Shown: positions 7,894-14,898 of the stretch, piece after piece
Layout: the number at the start of each line of letters is the position of its first letter
Numbering within the stretch: the stretch's first letter is position 1
Assembly (NCBI GenBank): GCA_031363055.1
Contig: JANLTP010000157.1
Span: 1 to 27,786, forward strand
Origin: JANLTP01 sp031363055
Lineage (GTDB): Bacteria; Pseudomonadota; Gammaproteobacteria; Burkholderiales; Burkholderiaceae_E
Direction of reading: 5' to 3'
Length of the DNA stretch: 27,786 nucleotides
The notes under the pieces: generated by a model
Seen by the model: the letters and a program-made list of their open reading frames with translations, nothing else
Databases searched by the model: none
Told to the model about the DNA's origin: nothing
Made by a program: the position numbers and the translations under genes

Positions 7894-7928
7894 TTGCAGA
7901 TACAAGGATTGTAGCTACAATCTTCCGA
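7894..7928 (+). promoter_or_regulatory. marR-type operator palindrome and overlapping promoter
   Basis: GATTGTAGCTACAATC (7907-7922) is a perfect 16-bp palindrome lying between the divergent MATE and MarR genes. Its right half contains TACAAT (7916-7921), a good -10 box for marR. TTGCAG (7894-7899) lies 16 bp upstream as -35. A transcript would start at or within a base or two of the marR ATG (7929), so marR mRNA may be leaderless; no ribosome-binding site precedes that ATG. A MarR dimer on this site would block marR itself and, being about 50 bp before the MATE start, probably the exporter too. Confidence 0.7.
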
Positions 7929-8426
7929 ATGCGCTTAGAAACCCGATCCGAATCGACTGACCCGTCTGCGCAACGTTCGGCGCCGCGCGGTTGCACCAAC
8001 TTCAAGTTGCGGCAACTGCTGCGCGTCGTCAGCCGTCTGTATGACGTCGAACTGGCGAAAGCGGGCCTCAAAACCACGCAGTTCTCGCTGCTCTCGCACT
8101 TGGCTGTGACCAGTCCGGTGCAGCCCGGCGAGCTCGCGCTGCGTATGGATATGGACGCCTCAACCTTGACCCGCAATCTGCGAGTGCTCGCCGAGCAAGG
8201 CTGGGCCGTGCAAGGGCCGGGTGCCGATGCGCGCAGCCGCCTGATCGAAATCACCTCTGCGGGCCGACAAAAGGTCTCGCAAGCCAGGCGGCACTGGAAA
8301 AGCGCTCAACTGACGCTCAACGCACGCTTGGGTGCGCCGCAGGTTGCTGCCCTGCACCGGTTGATCGATTACGGCCTGGAGCAACTGCGGGTTAATGAGC
8401 CTGCGGAATCGGCACAGCGCAACTGA
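7929..8426 (+). CDS. MarR-family transcriptional regulator
   Basis: From the ATG at 7929 the product is 165 residues, the normal MarR length. The frame is open upstream to 7836, but that part overlaps the MATE gene and the operator. The winged-helix pattern is clear: LRQLLRVVSRLYDVELAKAGL, TTQFSLLSHLAV, PGELALRMDMDASTLTRNLRVLAEQGWAV (recognition helix), then the wing GPGADARSRLIEITSAGRQ. C-terminal helices would form the dimer. It most likely represses itself and the divergent MATE exporter through the palindrome between them, releasing DNA when a toxic ligand binds. The ligand is unknown. The start codon lies at the predicted transcript start. Confidence 0.93.
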   Translation: MRLETRSESTDPSAQRSAPRGCTNFKLRQLLRVVSRLYDVELAKAGLKTTQFSLLSHLAVTSPVQPGELALRMDMDASTLTRNLRVLAEQGWAVQGPGADARSRLIEITSAGRQKVSQARRHWKSAQLTLNARLGAPQVAALHRLIDYGLEQLRVNEPAESAQRN

Positions 8427-8506
8427 GTCAGTGTCGATTGCAAGACGCGAACTTGATATTTCGTGACTTGGGCTCTCTGCGCGGGTCCGATTCCGATTTG
8501 ATCGTC

Positions 8507-9050
8507 TTAAGTGGCAAGCTGCGCCAACTCACCATTCGCGCGCGCCTGGCGCCCATAGACCCATTCAAACAACGGACCAGCCATCATGGTGGTCACGATC
8601 GCCATCAACACCAGCAGTGACCAGGAATTAACCATGTCCATACGCGTGTTCAGCCCGGAATAGGTGAAGAACATGGGTAGCAACAACACGACCGCCAGCG
8701 GCTCGATTTTCTTTTTGACCTCCTGCACGAACAAGCCGCGCGGCATGACGGTACCGAGAATGAATCCACCGAAGATCGCATGAATGCCAATTGCGTCCAT
8801 CAGGAACGCCGAAAGACAAAACAGCGCCAAGGTGATCGCCAGCCGTCAACGACAGGGTGCCCATCGAGATGTTGCTTAGGCCGCGTTCATTGATGATTCG
8901 CGCAAGCATCGGAAAGGCGGTCAGCGCAATGCAGGCGCCCATGAACAAGGTGGCGTTCGCAGTTGAAATGCCGACAGCAAACAGGCCAGGAACGGTCAGC
9001 AGCAGTGTCGGAACGGTGGTGTAGAGGTTGTTGAGGAGATCTGAGGACAT
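8507..9050 (-). pseudogene. Decayed Kef-type cation/proton antiporter
   Basis: Two pieces of one transporter lie in different frames. The upstream piece (9050 to about 8840) reads TANATLFMGACIALTAFPMLARIINERGLSNISMGTLSLTAG. The downstream piece (about 8836-8507) reads LALFCLSAFLMDAIGIHAIFGGFILGTVMPRGLF and on to a natural-looking end, GPLFEWVYGRQARANGELAQLAT. Intact relatives have roughly 60-70 residues between the two blocks and more than 100 residues before the first, so this copy has lost its N-terminus and an internal segment, with a frameshift at about 8838-8843. It cannot make a working antiporter. The flanks (8427-8506 and 9051-9250) hold no gene I can identify. Confidence 0.85.
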
Positions 9051-9250
9051 CGGCTGAAAGTGAAATTGATTATTGCTGGACTGAGCTTGACGATTTCGAA
9101 GCGCAGATTTCCATGCGTAGATTTCCAAGCGCGCCGATTGTAGCGATGTCGCCCTGATCAGCCCCGCCGGTCCCTGTGTACCGATCAGGGTTTTCGACTA
9201 GTATCGTCGAGTTTGCAAAGCATCAAGGCCATCATGCCCACGGCCGCCCC

Positions 9251-10486
9251 ATGAGCGCCAACGATTCGAATCTTCCCTACAGCGGCCTGCGCGTCGTCGA
9301 GTTCACTCACATGGTGATGGGACCGACCTGCGGCATGTTGCTCGCCGATCTGGGCGCCGAAGTCATCAAGGTCGAGCCGCTGCACGGCGACAGCACGCGA
9401 CGCTTGATCGGATCGGGTGCCGGATTTTTCCCGATGTTCAATCGCAACAAGAAAAGCATTGCGATCGATACCAAGGACCCGCGCGGCCTGAAGATAATCC
9501 TCGAGTTGGTCGCGAGCGCCGATGTCTTCAGCGAGAACTTCAAGGGCGGCACGATGGCCAAGCTCGGTCTGAGCTACCAGGCGCTCTCAAAAATCAATCC
9601 GAGACTTGTTTATGTTTCGCACAAGGGCTTTCTACCCGGCCCCTACGAGCACCGAACGGCGCTTGACGAAGTCGTGCAGATGATGGGTGGCCTCGCGTAT
9701 ATGACCGGCCCGGTGGGGCAGCCGTTACGGGCCGGCAGCAGCGTCAACGACATCATGGGTGGAATGTTCGGTGCCATTGGCGCAATGGCGGCGCTCGCAC
9801 AACGCGAGCGGACCGGGCACGGCCAGGAAGTGCAAAGCGCCTTGTTCGAGAACAACGTGTTCCTGGTTGCGCAACACATGATGCAGTTCGCTGTCACTGG
9901 CAAGGCGGCAGCGCCGATGCCAAACCGCATCTCCGCCTGGGCAGTCTACGACGTGTTCACCGTCAAGAATGACGAGCAGATTTTTCTTGCAGTTGTTTCG
10001 GATACGCAATGGGCGCTATTCTGCGAAGCATTCGGCTGTGCAGATTTGCAGCGCGATGTGCGGCTCGGCAGCAATAATCAACGAGTCGCAGCGCGCGACT
10101 GGCTGATACCGATCTTGCGCGATCGGCTAGCCCCGATGGAAGCCGACGCCATCAGTGCCCTCTTTGAGCGGGTTGGCCTGCCCTATGCACCGATCACACG
10201 ACCCGAGCAATTGTTCGAGGATCCACATCTGCTGGCGACCGGGGGCTTGACCGAGGTCACGATTCCCGCCGATGGCAGCGCGGCTGGCCGGCCGATCACG
10301 ACGCGAACCGCCTTGCTGCCGCTTGCACTGAATGGTGAGCGCTTGTCAGTGCGCATGCCGCCACCGGCGCTCGGTGAGCATACCCGGGAACTGCTGAGAA
10401 CGCTGGGCTACGACGATTCGAAGATCAATCTCCTGCACCGCGAAAACGTCATTGGCGAGAACGTCACGGGCCAGCAAGCCGATTGA
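9251..10486 (+). CDS. Class III CoA-transferase (CaiB/BaiF family), second copy
   Basis: From the ATG at 9251 the protein has 411 residues and begins MSANDSNLPYSGLRVVEFTH. Family blocks include GPTCGMLLADLGAEVIKVEP (24-43), FNRNKKSIAIDTKDPRG, and the catalytic Asp139 in RTALDEVVQMMGGLAYMTGP. Downstream are INDIMGG-like VNDIMGGMFGAIGAMAALAQRERTG and a C-terminal PALGEHTRELLRTLGY. It is clearly divergent from the CoA-transferase at 3934-5151, so the two probably use different acids rather than being a recent duplication. It stands alone between two pseudogene regions, which suggests it has been retained while its former partners decayed. No strong ribosome-binding site precedes 9251, so the exact start is less sure; the frame is open back to 9176. 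Confidence 0.92.
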   Translation: MSANDSNLPYSGLRVVEFTHMVMGPTCGMLLADLGAEVIKVEPLHGDSTRRLIGSGAGFFPMFNRNKKSIAIDTKDPRGLKIILELVASADVFSENFKGGTMAKLGLSYQALSKINPRLVYVSHKGFLPGPYEHRTALDEVVQMMGGLAYMTGPVGQPLRAGSSVNDIMGGMFGAIGAMAALAQRERTGHGQEVQSALFENNVFLVAQHMMQFAVTGKAAAPMPNRISAWAVYDVFTVKNDEQIFLAVVSDTQWALFCEAFGCADLQRDVRLGSNNQRVAARDWLIPILRDRLAPMEADAISALFERVGLPYAPITRPEQLFEDPHLLATGGLTEVTIPADGSAAGRPITTRTALLPLALNGERLSVRMPPPALGEHTRELLRTLGYDDSKINLLHRENVIGENVTGQQAD

Positions 10487-10492
10487 CGTTGG

Positions 10493-10927
10493 TCAAGGAC
10501 AGGATAGCGCCGAGGGCCGCCTGCAATTCAGCCTTTGGGTTGCTCGCGCCCTCCTCCTGAATGTTTTCGTCCTGAGTGTTGTCGCCAATGACGATGCTGA
10601 CGATGGGTGGCGACTGCAGGCAAGTCGCAGCGCCTCGCCAACGGCAACCCCAACCGGACGTCGTTCGGCATCGTAGGTGTCGAGCAGCGCATCGCCAGTC
10701 TCGCCACGTAGAACGGCCGCCAACTTCCAGGCGAGGTTTAGAACATCCTGCACGCCGGCGTTCAAGCCGAAGCCTCCGGTGGGAGGCATTTCATGCGCGG
10801 CGTCACCGGCCAGGAACACCGAACCCGAACGATAGCGTTCGGCGACCAGGGCAGATGCCTTCCAGGCGCTGACGCCGAGCACCTCGATTTCGCCGTCCGT
10901 AGAACCAACGGCATGTCGGACGATCCT
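10493..10927 (-). pseudogene. C-terminal remnant of an FAD-dependent aromatic hydroxylase (PheA/TfdB type)
   Basis: The minus frame from about 10927 reads RHAVGSTDGEIEVLGVSAWKAS, then SGSVFLAGDAAHEMPPTGGFGLNAGVQD, then VLNLAWKLAAVLRGETGDALLDTYDAERRPVGVAVGEAL. This is the second FAD-binding block (GD motif) of aromatic-ring monooxygenases. About 300 residues that should precede it, including the N-terminal GxGxxG, are absent. Sense is lost after about 10620; another frame there reads SPPIVSIVIGDNTQDEN, suggesting a frameshift. The remnant is joined directly to a truncated Bug receptor at about 10915-10930. Confidence 0.85.
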
Positions 10928-11280
10928 GCAAAGATTCCGGACCAAGCCGGAATGTCCTGAACCAGAAGGCCTTGTTCGGCGAGCGTCGGTACGTCAGGTA
11001 ACAGGATCGAGCGCTTGTTGCCGGCAATTCCCAGGCCCCGCAGTTGGCCGGAACGAATCGCTGGCCCAGCAACGCCCGGCGAGAGAAATGCCGAATCGAC
11101 GATCGCGGCACGTCCGCTGCTCTGATGGAGGGCCTCGGCGAGAACACGCGCAGTGGTGTCCGTTCCACTGCCGGCCGAAAAAGGAACGACGATGCGCAGC
11201 GGCGAATTTTGTCCGCGCGCCAGTTGCGGGGCCAGCGCAGCAAATAGGGCGGCCCCCAGTACAGCGCTTCGGTCAGGCAT
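10928..11280 (-). pseudogene. Truncated, internally deleted Bug/TctC receptor
   Basis: The 5' end looks healthy: GAGGAGGAG lies just before the ATG at 11280, followed by a signal peptide (VLGAALFAALAPQLARGQ) and SPLRIVVPFSAGSGTDTTARVLAEALHQSSGRAAIV. About residue 61 the text jumps to GPAIRSGQLRGLGIAGNKRSILLPDVPTLAEQG and DIPAWSGIFA, which in intact Bug proteins comes roughly 130 residues later. After IFAG the frame runs into the FAD-hydroxylase remnant. So it has an internal deletion and has lost its C-terminal domain. The upstream 214 bp to 11494 hold no gene I can see. Confidence 0.88.
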
Positions 11281-11494
11281 CGTGTCTCCTCCTCATACGC
11301 GGACTGATTAGATCATTTCGGTCGCCGTTGCACTCGCGAATTCTTCAGGCAATGAAGATAGACATTCTCACCAAAATTGAGGACGCTCAAAATCGTTCAA
11401 ACTGCTAATCTGCGGTTCAGGTGTCATTGTGCCCAAAAGTATCCGGTGGATGATGGGCGGAGCGATGCTTGACTGACCGCGCCGTCTAACCTCT

Positions 11495-12046
11495 ATGTCG
11501 ATGGACATCACGGCGAATTTCAACGAAATTCAATCGGAGGAGACTTTCAGGAAGAATCGAATATCGGAGGGGGCAGTCGCCGCCCTAGCGTTGTTTGCCG
11601 GGCTGTCATTGAGCTCAATCGCTCAGGGGCAACCGACTTTCAAGTCCTATTGCCAAAACATCGGGACCGGTCCCTTGGAGCCTATCGGTGACCGCGCCGG
11701 GCACGCCATTTCGGCGGGGTCGTACACCTGCCGCACTGAAGGTGGTCCTATGGACGGAGCTGTGATGACCGGGTACGGATTCTTCGAATGGGATGGCCCT
11801 AACGCGGTTGGACGCGGAGCCATCGGCATTTTTAGAAAGGCTGGGTCTTCGTTGATCTATTCAAATTCTGAAATGAAAAACACACTGATCATGGTTGACG
11901 GCAAAGTGACCGGATTCAGTAGCTCGGGACGGGGAACCTACTCGCTGGGCACCGGTGCTGCGGCTGCGCTTACGGGAAAGGGGTACACCTACGTGAGCAA
12001 GAGCATAGGCTTTAATCAGTTTTTGATTGAAACCACCAACGATTAG
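11495..12046 (+). CDS. Secreted hypothetical protein, probable start-codon loss
   Basis: The open frame encodes 183 residues. From residue 22 onward it reads as an exported protein: hydrophobic VAALALFAGLSLSSIAQGQ, then a mature domain with Cys52 and Cys78 (SYCQNIG, SYTCRTEGG) that could form a disulfide. The glycine- and aromatic-rich mature part (MTGYGFFEWDGPNAVGRGAIGIF) suggests a small beta-barrel-like fold, but I do not recognise the family. The ATGs at 11495 and 11501 have no ribosome-binding site and would put about 20 acidic residues before the signal peptide. A strong GGAGGAG (11536-11542) instead points to codon 19 (11549-11551), which is AGG rather than ATG. Its TAG overlaps the stop of the convergent DUF222/HNH remnant. 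Confidence 0.65.
   Translation: MSMDITANFNEIQSEETFRKNRISEGAVAALALFAGLSLSSIAQGQPTFKSYCQNIGTGPLEPIGDRAGHAISAGSYTCRTEGGPMDGAVMTGYGFFEWDGPNAVGRGAIGIFRKAGSSLIYSNSEMKNTLIMVDGKVTGFSSSGRGTYSLGTGAAAALTGKGYTYVSKSIGFNQFLIETTND
11536..11551 (+). promoter_or_regulatory. Strong ribosome-binding site without a start codon
   Basis: GGAGGAG followed after 6 nt by AGG (11549-11551), in frame with the secreted protein. Replacing AGG with ATG would give MKNRISEGAVAALALFAGL, a textbook signal peptide start with Lys and Arg before the hydrophobic core. A single T-to-G change is the simplest explanation, either a real mutation or a sequencing error. Confidence 0.6.
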
Positions 12047-12561
12047 CGACGCGTTTCTGCGGCAACGCGTCGCGCTCGTGCCTGCAGCGCAATCAGGCTG
12101 TGGATCGTCATGCCGTAGTGCATCGGCTCGCCGCACCATCGGGTCACAGCCGTGTCCGGGTCGATCGTTAGGCCGCTGCGTTAATGCTGTCAGACCAGCG
12201 CACGCGTATGGCCGTGTGCGGGCGCTGGGTCAGGGTTCGTTTCGTATCGCCCGTGGCATCAAAGTCGTCAACAGGCGTTGCCGCGGAAACGTCTGCACGC
12301 CGGCACTCATCGGTCGCGACCTCGAGCGCCTTCAACAGCACCGCTCCACTCTCGGCGGACAGTCGCGTATTGGGCATCACCGAGCCGTCGTCGTCATGGA
12401 AATAGGTGACCCGACGGCCGGCGAACAGTTGCGCTTCGCGGCTCAACTCGGCCGCCTCCTACGCGCGCCGCACCGCGATCCAGTCCGCACTTCCCTTTCA
12501 GCCAGTGGGCGAACGACTGGGTGGCGCCATCGGCCCAGCCCTTGCGGCGGTCGAACTCGGC
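12043..12561 (-). pseudogene. Decayed HNH endonuclease of the DUF222 (13E12-like) family
   Basis: Three recognisable blocks on the minus strand lie in different frames. Block 1 (12561 to about 12455): AEFDRRKGWADGATQSFAHW followed by LKGKCGLDRGAAR, the start of DUF222. Block 2 (about 12450-12300): AELSREAQLFAGRRVTYFHDDDGSVMPNTRLSAESGAVLLKALEVA. Block 3 (about 12170-12043): TIDPDTAVTRWCGEPMHYGM and a short tail to TAA. The long helical part between blocks 1 and 2 and the HNH motif itself (which should precede block 3) are missing, so the gene has lost most of its length by deletions. An in-frame TAA directly precedes block 1. Region 12562-12721 shows nothing identifiable. Confidence 0.8.
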
Positions 12562-12721
12562 TTAGGAGCACAGCCCCGAACTTTTTAGCTGCACCAATCA
12601 TCTTTAGCGGCGCGAATCCCCATCGCCTTCTGAATCGCGTTTCATGGTTAACTTGCCGTCACGTTCAAATCAACCTCTGCGCCTGCACGATCGTCGCAGC
12701 CTAAGCAATCTGAAAGTGATC

Positions 12722-13753
12722 ATGCACATCAGCCCAGCGCCTTTTACGACGCCTCCAATGCCACGCTATCGCTCGAGCGGCCGCTGGTTAAGCGGCTGGT
12801 TAATCATTGGCATCGTACTCGCACTTTCCCTCTTCACTGGCTCGGCCGCGCTGGCACAATCCTATCCCAGCAAGCCGATTCGAATCATCGTTCCCTACGC
12901 GGCCGGCGGCGGCACTGATATCTTGAGCCGGGTGGTCGGCGAACGGTTGCAAGTCGCCCTAGGCCAGTCGGTGCTGGTCGAGAACCGCGCCGGCGCCAAC
13001 GGCATCATTGGCTCCGATGTGGTTGCCAAGGCCGCGCCCGATGGTTATACCTTGATGGTCGTGGTCGGCACCCATGTCATGAATCCATACCTGTACAAGA
13101 CCGTGCCGTTCGATGCGATCAAGGATTTCACCGCGATCACCTTGTTGGCGACCTCACCGACCGTGTTGGTGTCGAGCCCGCAGCAACCATTTGCGAACGT
13201 CAGGGAATTGATTGCGTTTGCCAAAGCGAACCCGGGCAAGCTCAGTTACGGCAGTTCGGAAGCGAACACCCAATTGGCTGGCTTTTTGTTCAATCAACGC
13301 GCCGGGGTCGACATCGCCAACGTGCCGTACAAGGGTGGTGGTCCGATGATGACCGATATCGTTGGTGGCCATCTGGCCACCGGCTTCACCAGCGTTGTGA
13401 CCGCGCTGTCGTTCGTGAAGGCGGGCAAGCTGCGCGTGCTGGGCGTGGGTTCACCCAAGCGCACCGGTTCGTTACCGGACACGCCGACGATTGCCGAAGG
13501 CGGGGTCACCGGTTACGACGTGACCTCCTGGTATGGCATGTTCGCGCCCGCCGGGTTGCCGACGACGTTGCGCGATCGGCTGCAAAGCGAAATCGCAAAG
13601 ATTCTGGCGGATCCGTCTGTGAGTGAGCGCGTGGTGGCGCTCGGCGCCGATCCGAGCGGCATGAAGCCCGACGAGTTCAGTCAATTCGTTACGAGCTACG
13701 CCGCGCGCATGGCGCTGTTGATCAAGGAGGCGGGGATCAAGCCGTCGGAGTGA
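12722..13753 (+). CDS. Bug/TctC-family periplasmic substrate-binding receptor
   Basis: From the ATG at 12722 the protein has 343 residues, with a long signal peptide (hydrophobic WLIIGIVLALSLFTGSAALA, cleavage likely at ALA-Q near residue 45). The mature protein begins SYPSKPIRIIVPYAAGGGTDILSRVVGERL, then VLVENRAGANGIIGSD, VAKAAPDGYTLM and the later Bug blocks YGSSEANTQLAGFLF, VPYKGGGPMMTDIVGGHL, GKLRVLGVGSPKR, LPDTPTIAE and WYGMFAPAGLP. It is a two-lobed, periplasmic, carboxylate-type ligand receptor. An internal ATG at 12758 is an alternative start with a poorer context. No TctA or TctB membrane subunits are nearby, as is usual for Bug receptors. The gene is preceded by pseudogene debris, so its former operon context may be lost. 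Ligand unknown. Confidence 0.94.
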   Translation: MHISPAPFTTPPMPRYRSSGRWLSGWLIIGIVLALSLFTGSAALAQSYPSKPIRIIVPYAAGGGTDILSRVVGERLQVALGQSVLVENRAGANGIIGSDVVAKAAPDGYTLMVVVGTHVMNPYLYKTVPFDAIKDFTAITLLATSPTVLVSSPQQPFANVRELIAFAKANPGKLSYGSSEANTQLAGFLFNQRAGVDIANVPYKGGGPMMTDIVGGHLATGFTSVVTALSFVKAGKLRVLGVGSPKRTGSLPDTPTIAEGGVTGYDVTSWYGMFAPAGLPTTLRDRLQSEIAKILADPSVSERVVALGADPSGMKPDEFSQFVTSYAARMALLIKEAGIKPSE

Positions 13754-13810
13754 GCCGGCCGATCGTCTGTCTCTGGATCCCGCTCGATCCGTTGCCTCCT
13801 CAAGTGAACG

Positions 13811-14638
13811 CTACTGAACCACTATTTGCGCTCGAATCTCGCCGGCCGCATATGGCGCGGGACTATGAACGTTGAAGTACAGATTCCCGGCGGTGAGATC
13901 GGTCACGTTCTTGGCAGTCAACCTGGTTGGAATCGGCGCCACATAAACATTGGTACCCGCCGACAGCGTTGCGACGTCTGCAGGGCCACTGACACCGGGT
14001 GGGCCAGTGTGGATGTGCGCTATCGTTGCCGCGCTGACGTTGTGCGTCGCGTACGCAATGATGACATCAAGCGTCGTCGAATCGAACACGAGGGTTCCGA
14101 GCCCGTTGGCGGTCGATGCGTTCGGAGGGACTTCCTGCGCGCCGTTCATCTTGGCGAGACCTGCAGTGACTCCACCGTCGATGTTGATTCGGCCGCGGAT
14201 TTCTCCACTCGGATTGGTAGAAGTATGGACGTTGAAATAGAGTTCGCCTGCCTGCAACGAGGCGTATTGTGCATCGGTCAGAATGGTCCCGACCGGCACG
14301 GTGGCGGCATTGCCGTCCGGCGCCAGGGTCAGAGGAATGATGACCGGCCCGTTCGCGCCGGGACTGCCGGCGGGCGCCTGGTGAATGTGATGTCCACCCG
14401 GCGTGGGAGTGAGTCCACTGAAGCTCATTCCGCCGGTGATTTCCTTGGTCGCCGGGTTGACCACTACCGCGCCCCGACCGGATGCGCTCGTTGCGGTCAC
14501 CGGGGGGACTTCCTGCGCGCCCGAAAGCGTCGCCGAGCGAACGATAGTCGATGGCGGCGGCGAATCGCTGCCACACGAAGTGATTCCTCCAATAACACCA
14601 ATCCATATCAAGCCGAATAGAGCGTGTCGGATATTCAT
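13811..14638 (-). CDS. Lipoprotein with two CHRD domains
   Basis: The ATG at 14638 is preceded by GGAG at 6 nt; two further in-frame ATGs (14641, 14650) lie upstream. The 275-residue product has a lipoprotein signal with lipobox ITSC (Cys22), then a Ser/Pro spacer. Two CHRD domains follow. The first starts ATLSGAQEVPPVTATSASG and continues HHIHQAPAGSPGANGPVI and ELYFNVHTSTNPSGEIRG. The second repeats this as AKMNGAQEVPPNASTANG, AHIHTGPPGVSGPAD and NLYFNVHSPAPYAAGEIRAQI. CHRD domains are immunoglobulin-like extracellular modules named after chordin; their bacterial role is unknown. The protein should be anchored in a membrane facing the periplasm or surface. It is alone on its strand, convergent with the Bug receptor. 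Confidence 0.9.
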   Translation of the reverse strand: MNIRHALFGLIWIGVIGGITSCGSDSPPPSTIVRSATLSGAQEVPPVTATSASGRGAVVVNPATKEITGGMSFSGLTPTPGGHHIHQAPAGSPGANGPVIIPLTLAPDGNAATVPVGTILTDAQYASLQAGELYFNVHTSTNPSGEIRGRINIDGGVTAGLAKMNGAQEVPPNASTANGLGTLVFDSTTLDVIIAYATHNVSAATIAHIHTGPPGVSGPADVATLSAGTNVYVAPIPTRLTAKNVTDLTAGNLYFNVHSPAPYAAGEIRAQIVVQ

Positions 14639-14898
14639 CATGATCTCCATGGGTAATAGCGGTTGCGACGGATAGCCGGATCGTTGCCGGGTTGCTCCAG
14701 CCGGTCAAGGGGGATGGCCGTACTAAGAATGCCTTTTTAGTCTCGCCAACACAATAGCGCAAGCATTACCAGGACGATGAATCGCAAAGGATGGCATCGA
14801 CCGCCTGACCGTGATCCGCATCTCGCGCGCGCCGTAGTCATCGACTGGGAAGGGATGGCGGCGTATGCTTGCCCAAAACGACCGACAGAGGCAAAAAA

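Noticed and set aside
9152..9190. Inverted repeat CCCTGATC/GATCAGGG followed by TTTT, a possible terminator before the second CoA-transferase
   Set aside because: The loop is 23 nt, the T-run is only four, and no plus-strand gene lies upstream that would need it.
3934..10486. The two class III CoA-transferases as a recent duplication
   Set aside because: They share family motifs only; the surrounding residues differ widely, so they are distant paralogues.
12027..12704. Plus-strand open frame of 225 codons between the secreted protein and the Bug receptor
   Set aside because: The minus strand here carries recognisable DUF222/HNH blocks; the plus frame is Arg/Ser-rich antisense without motifs.
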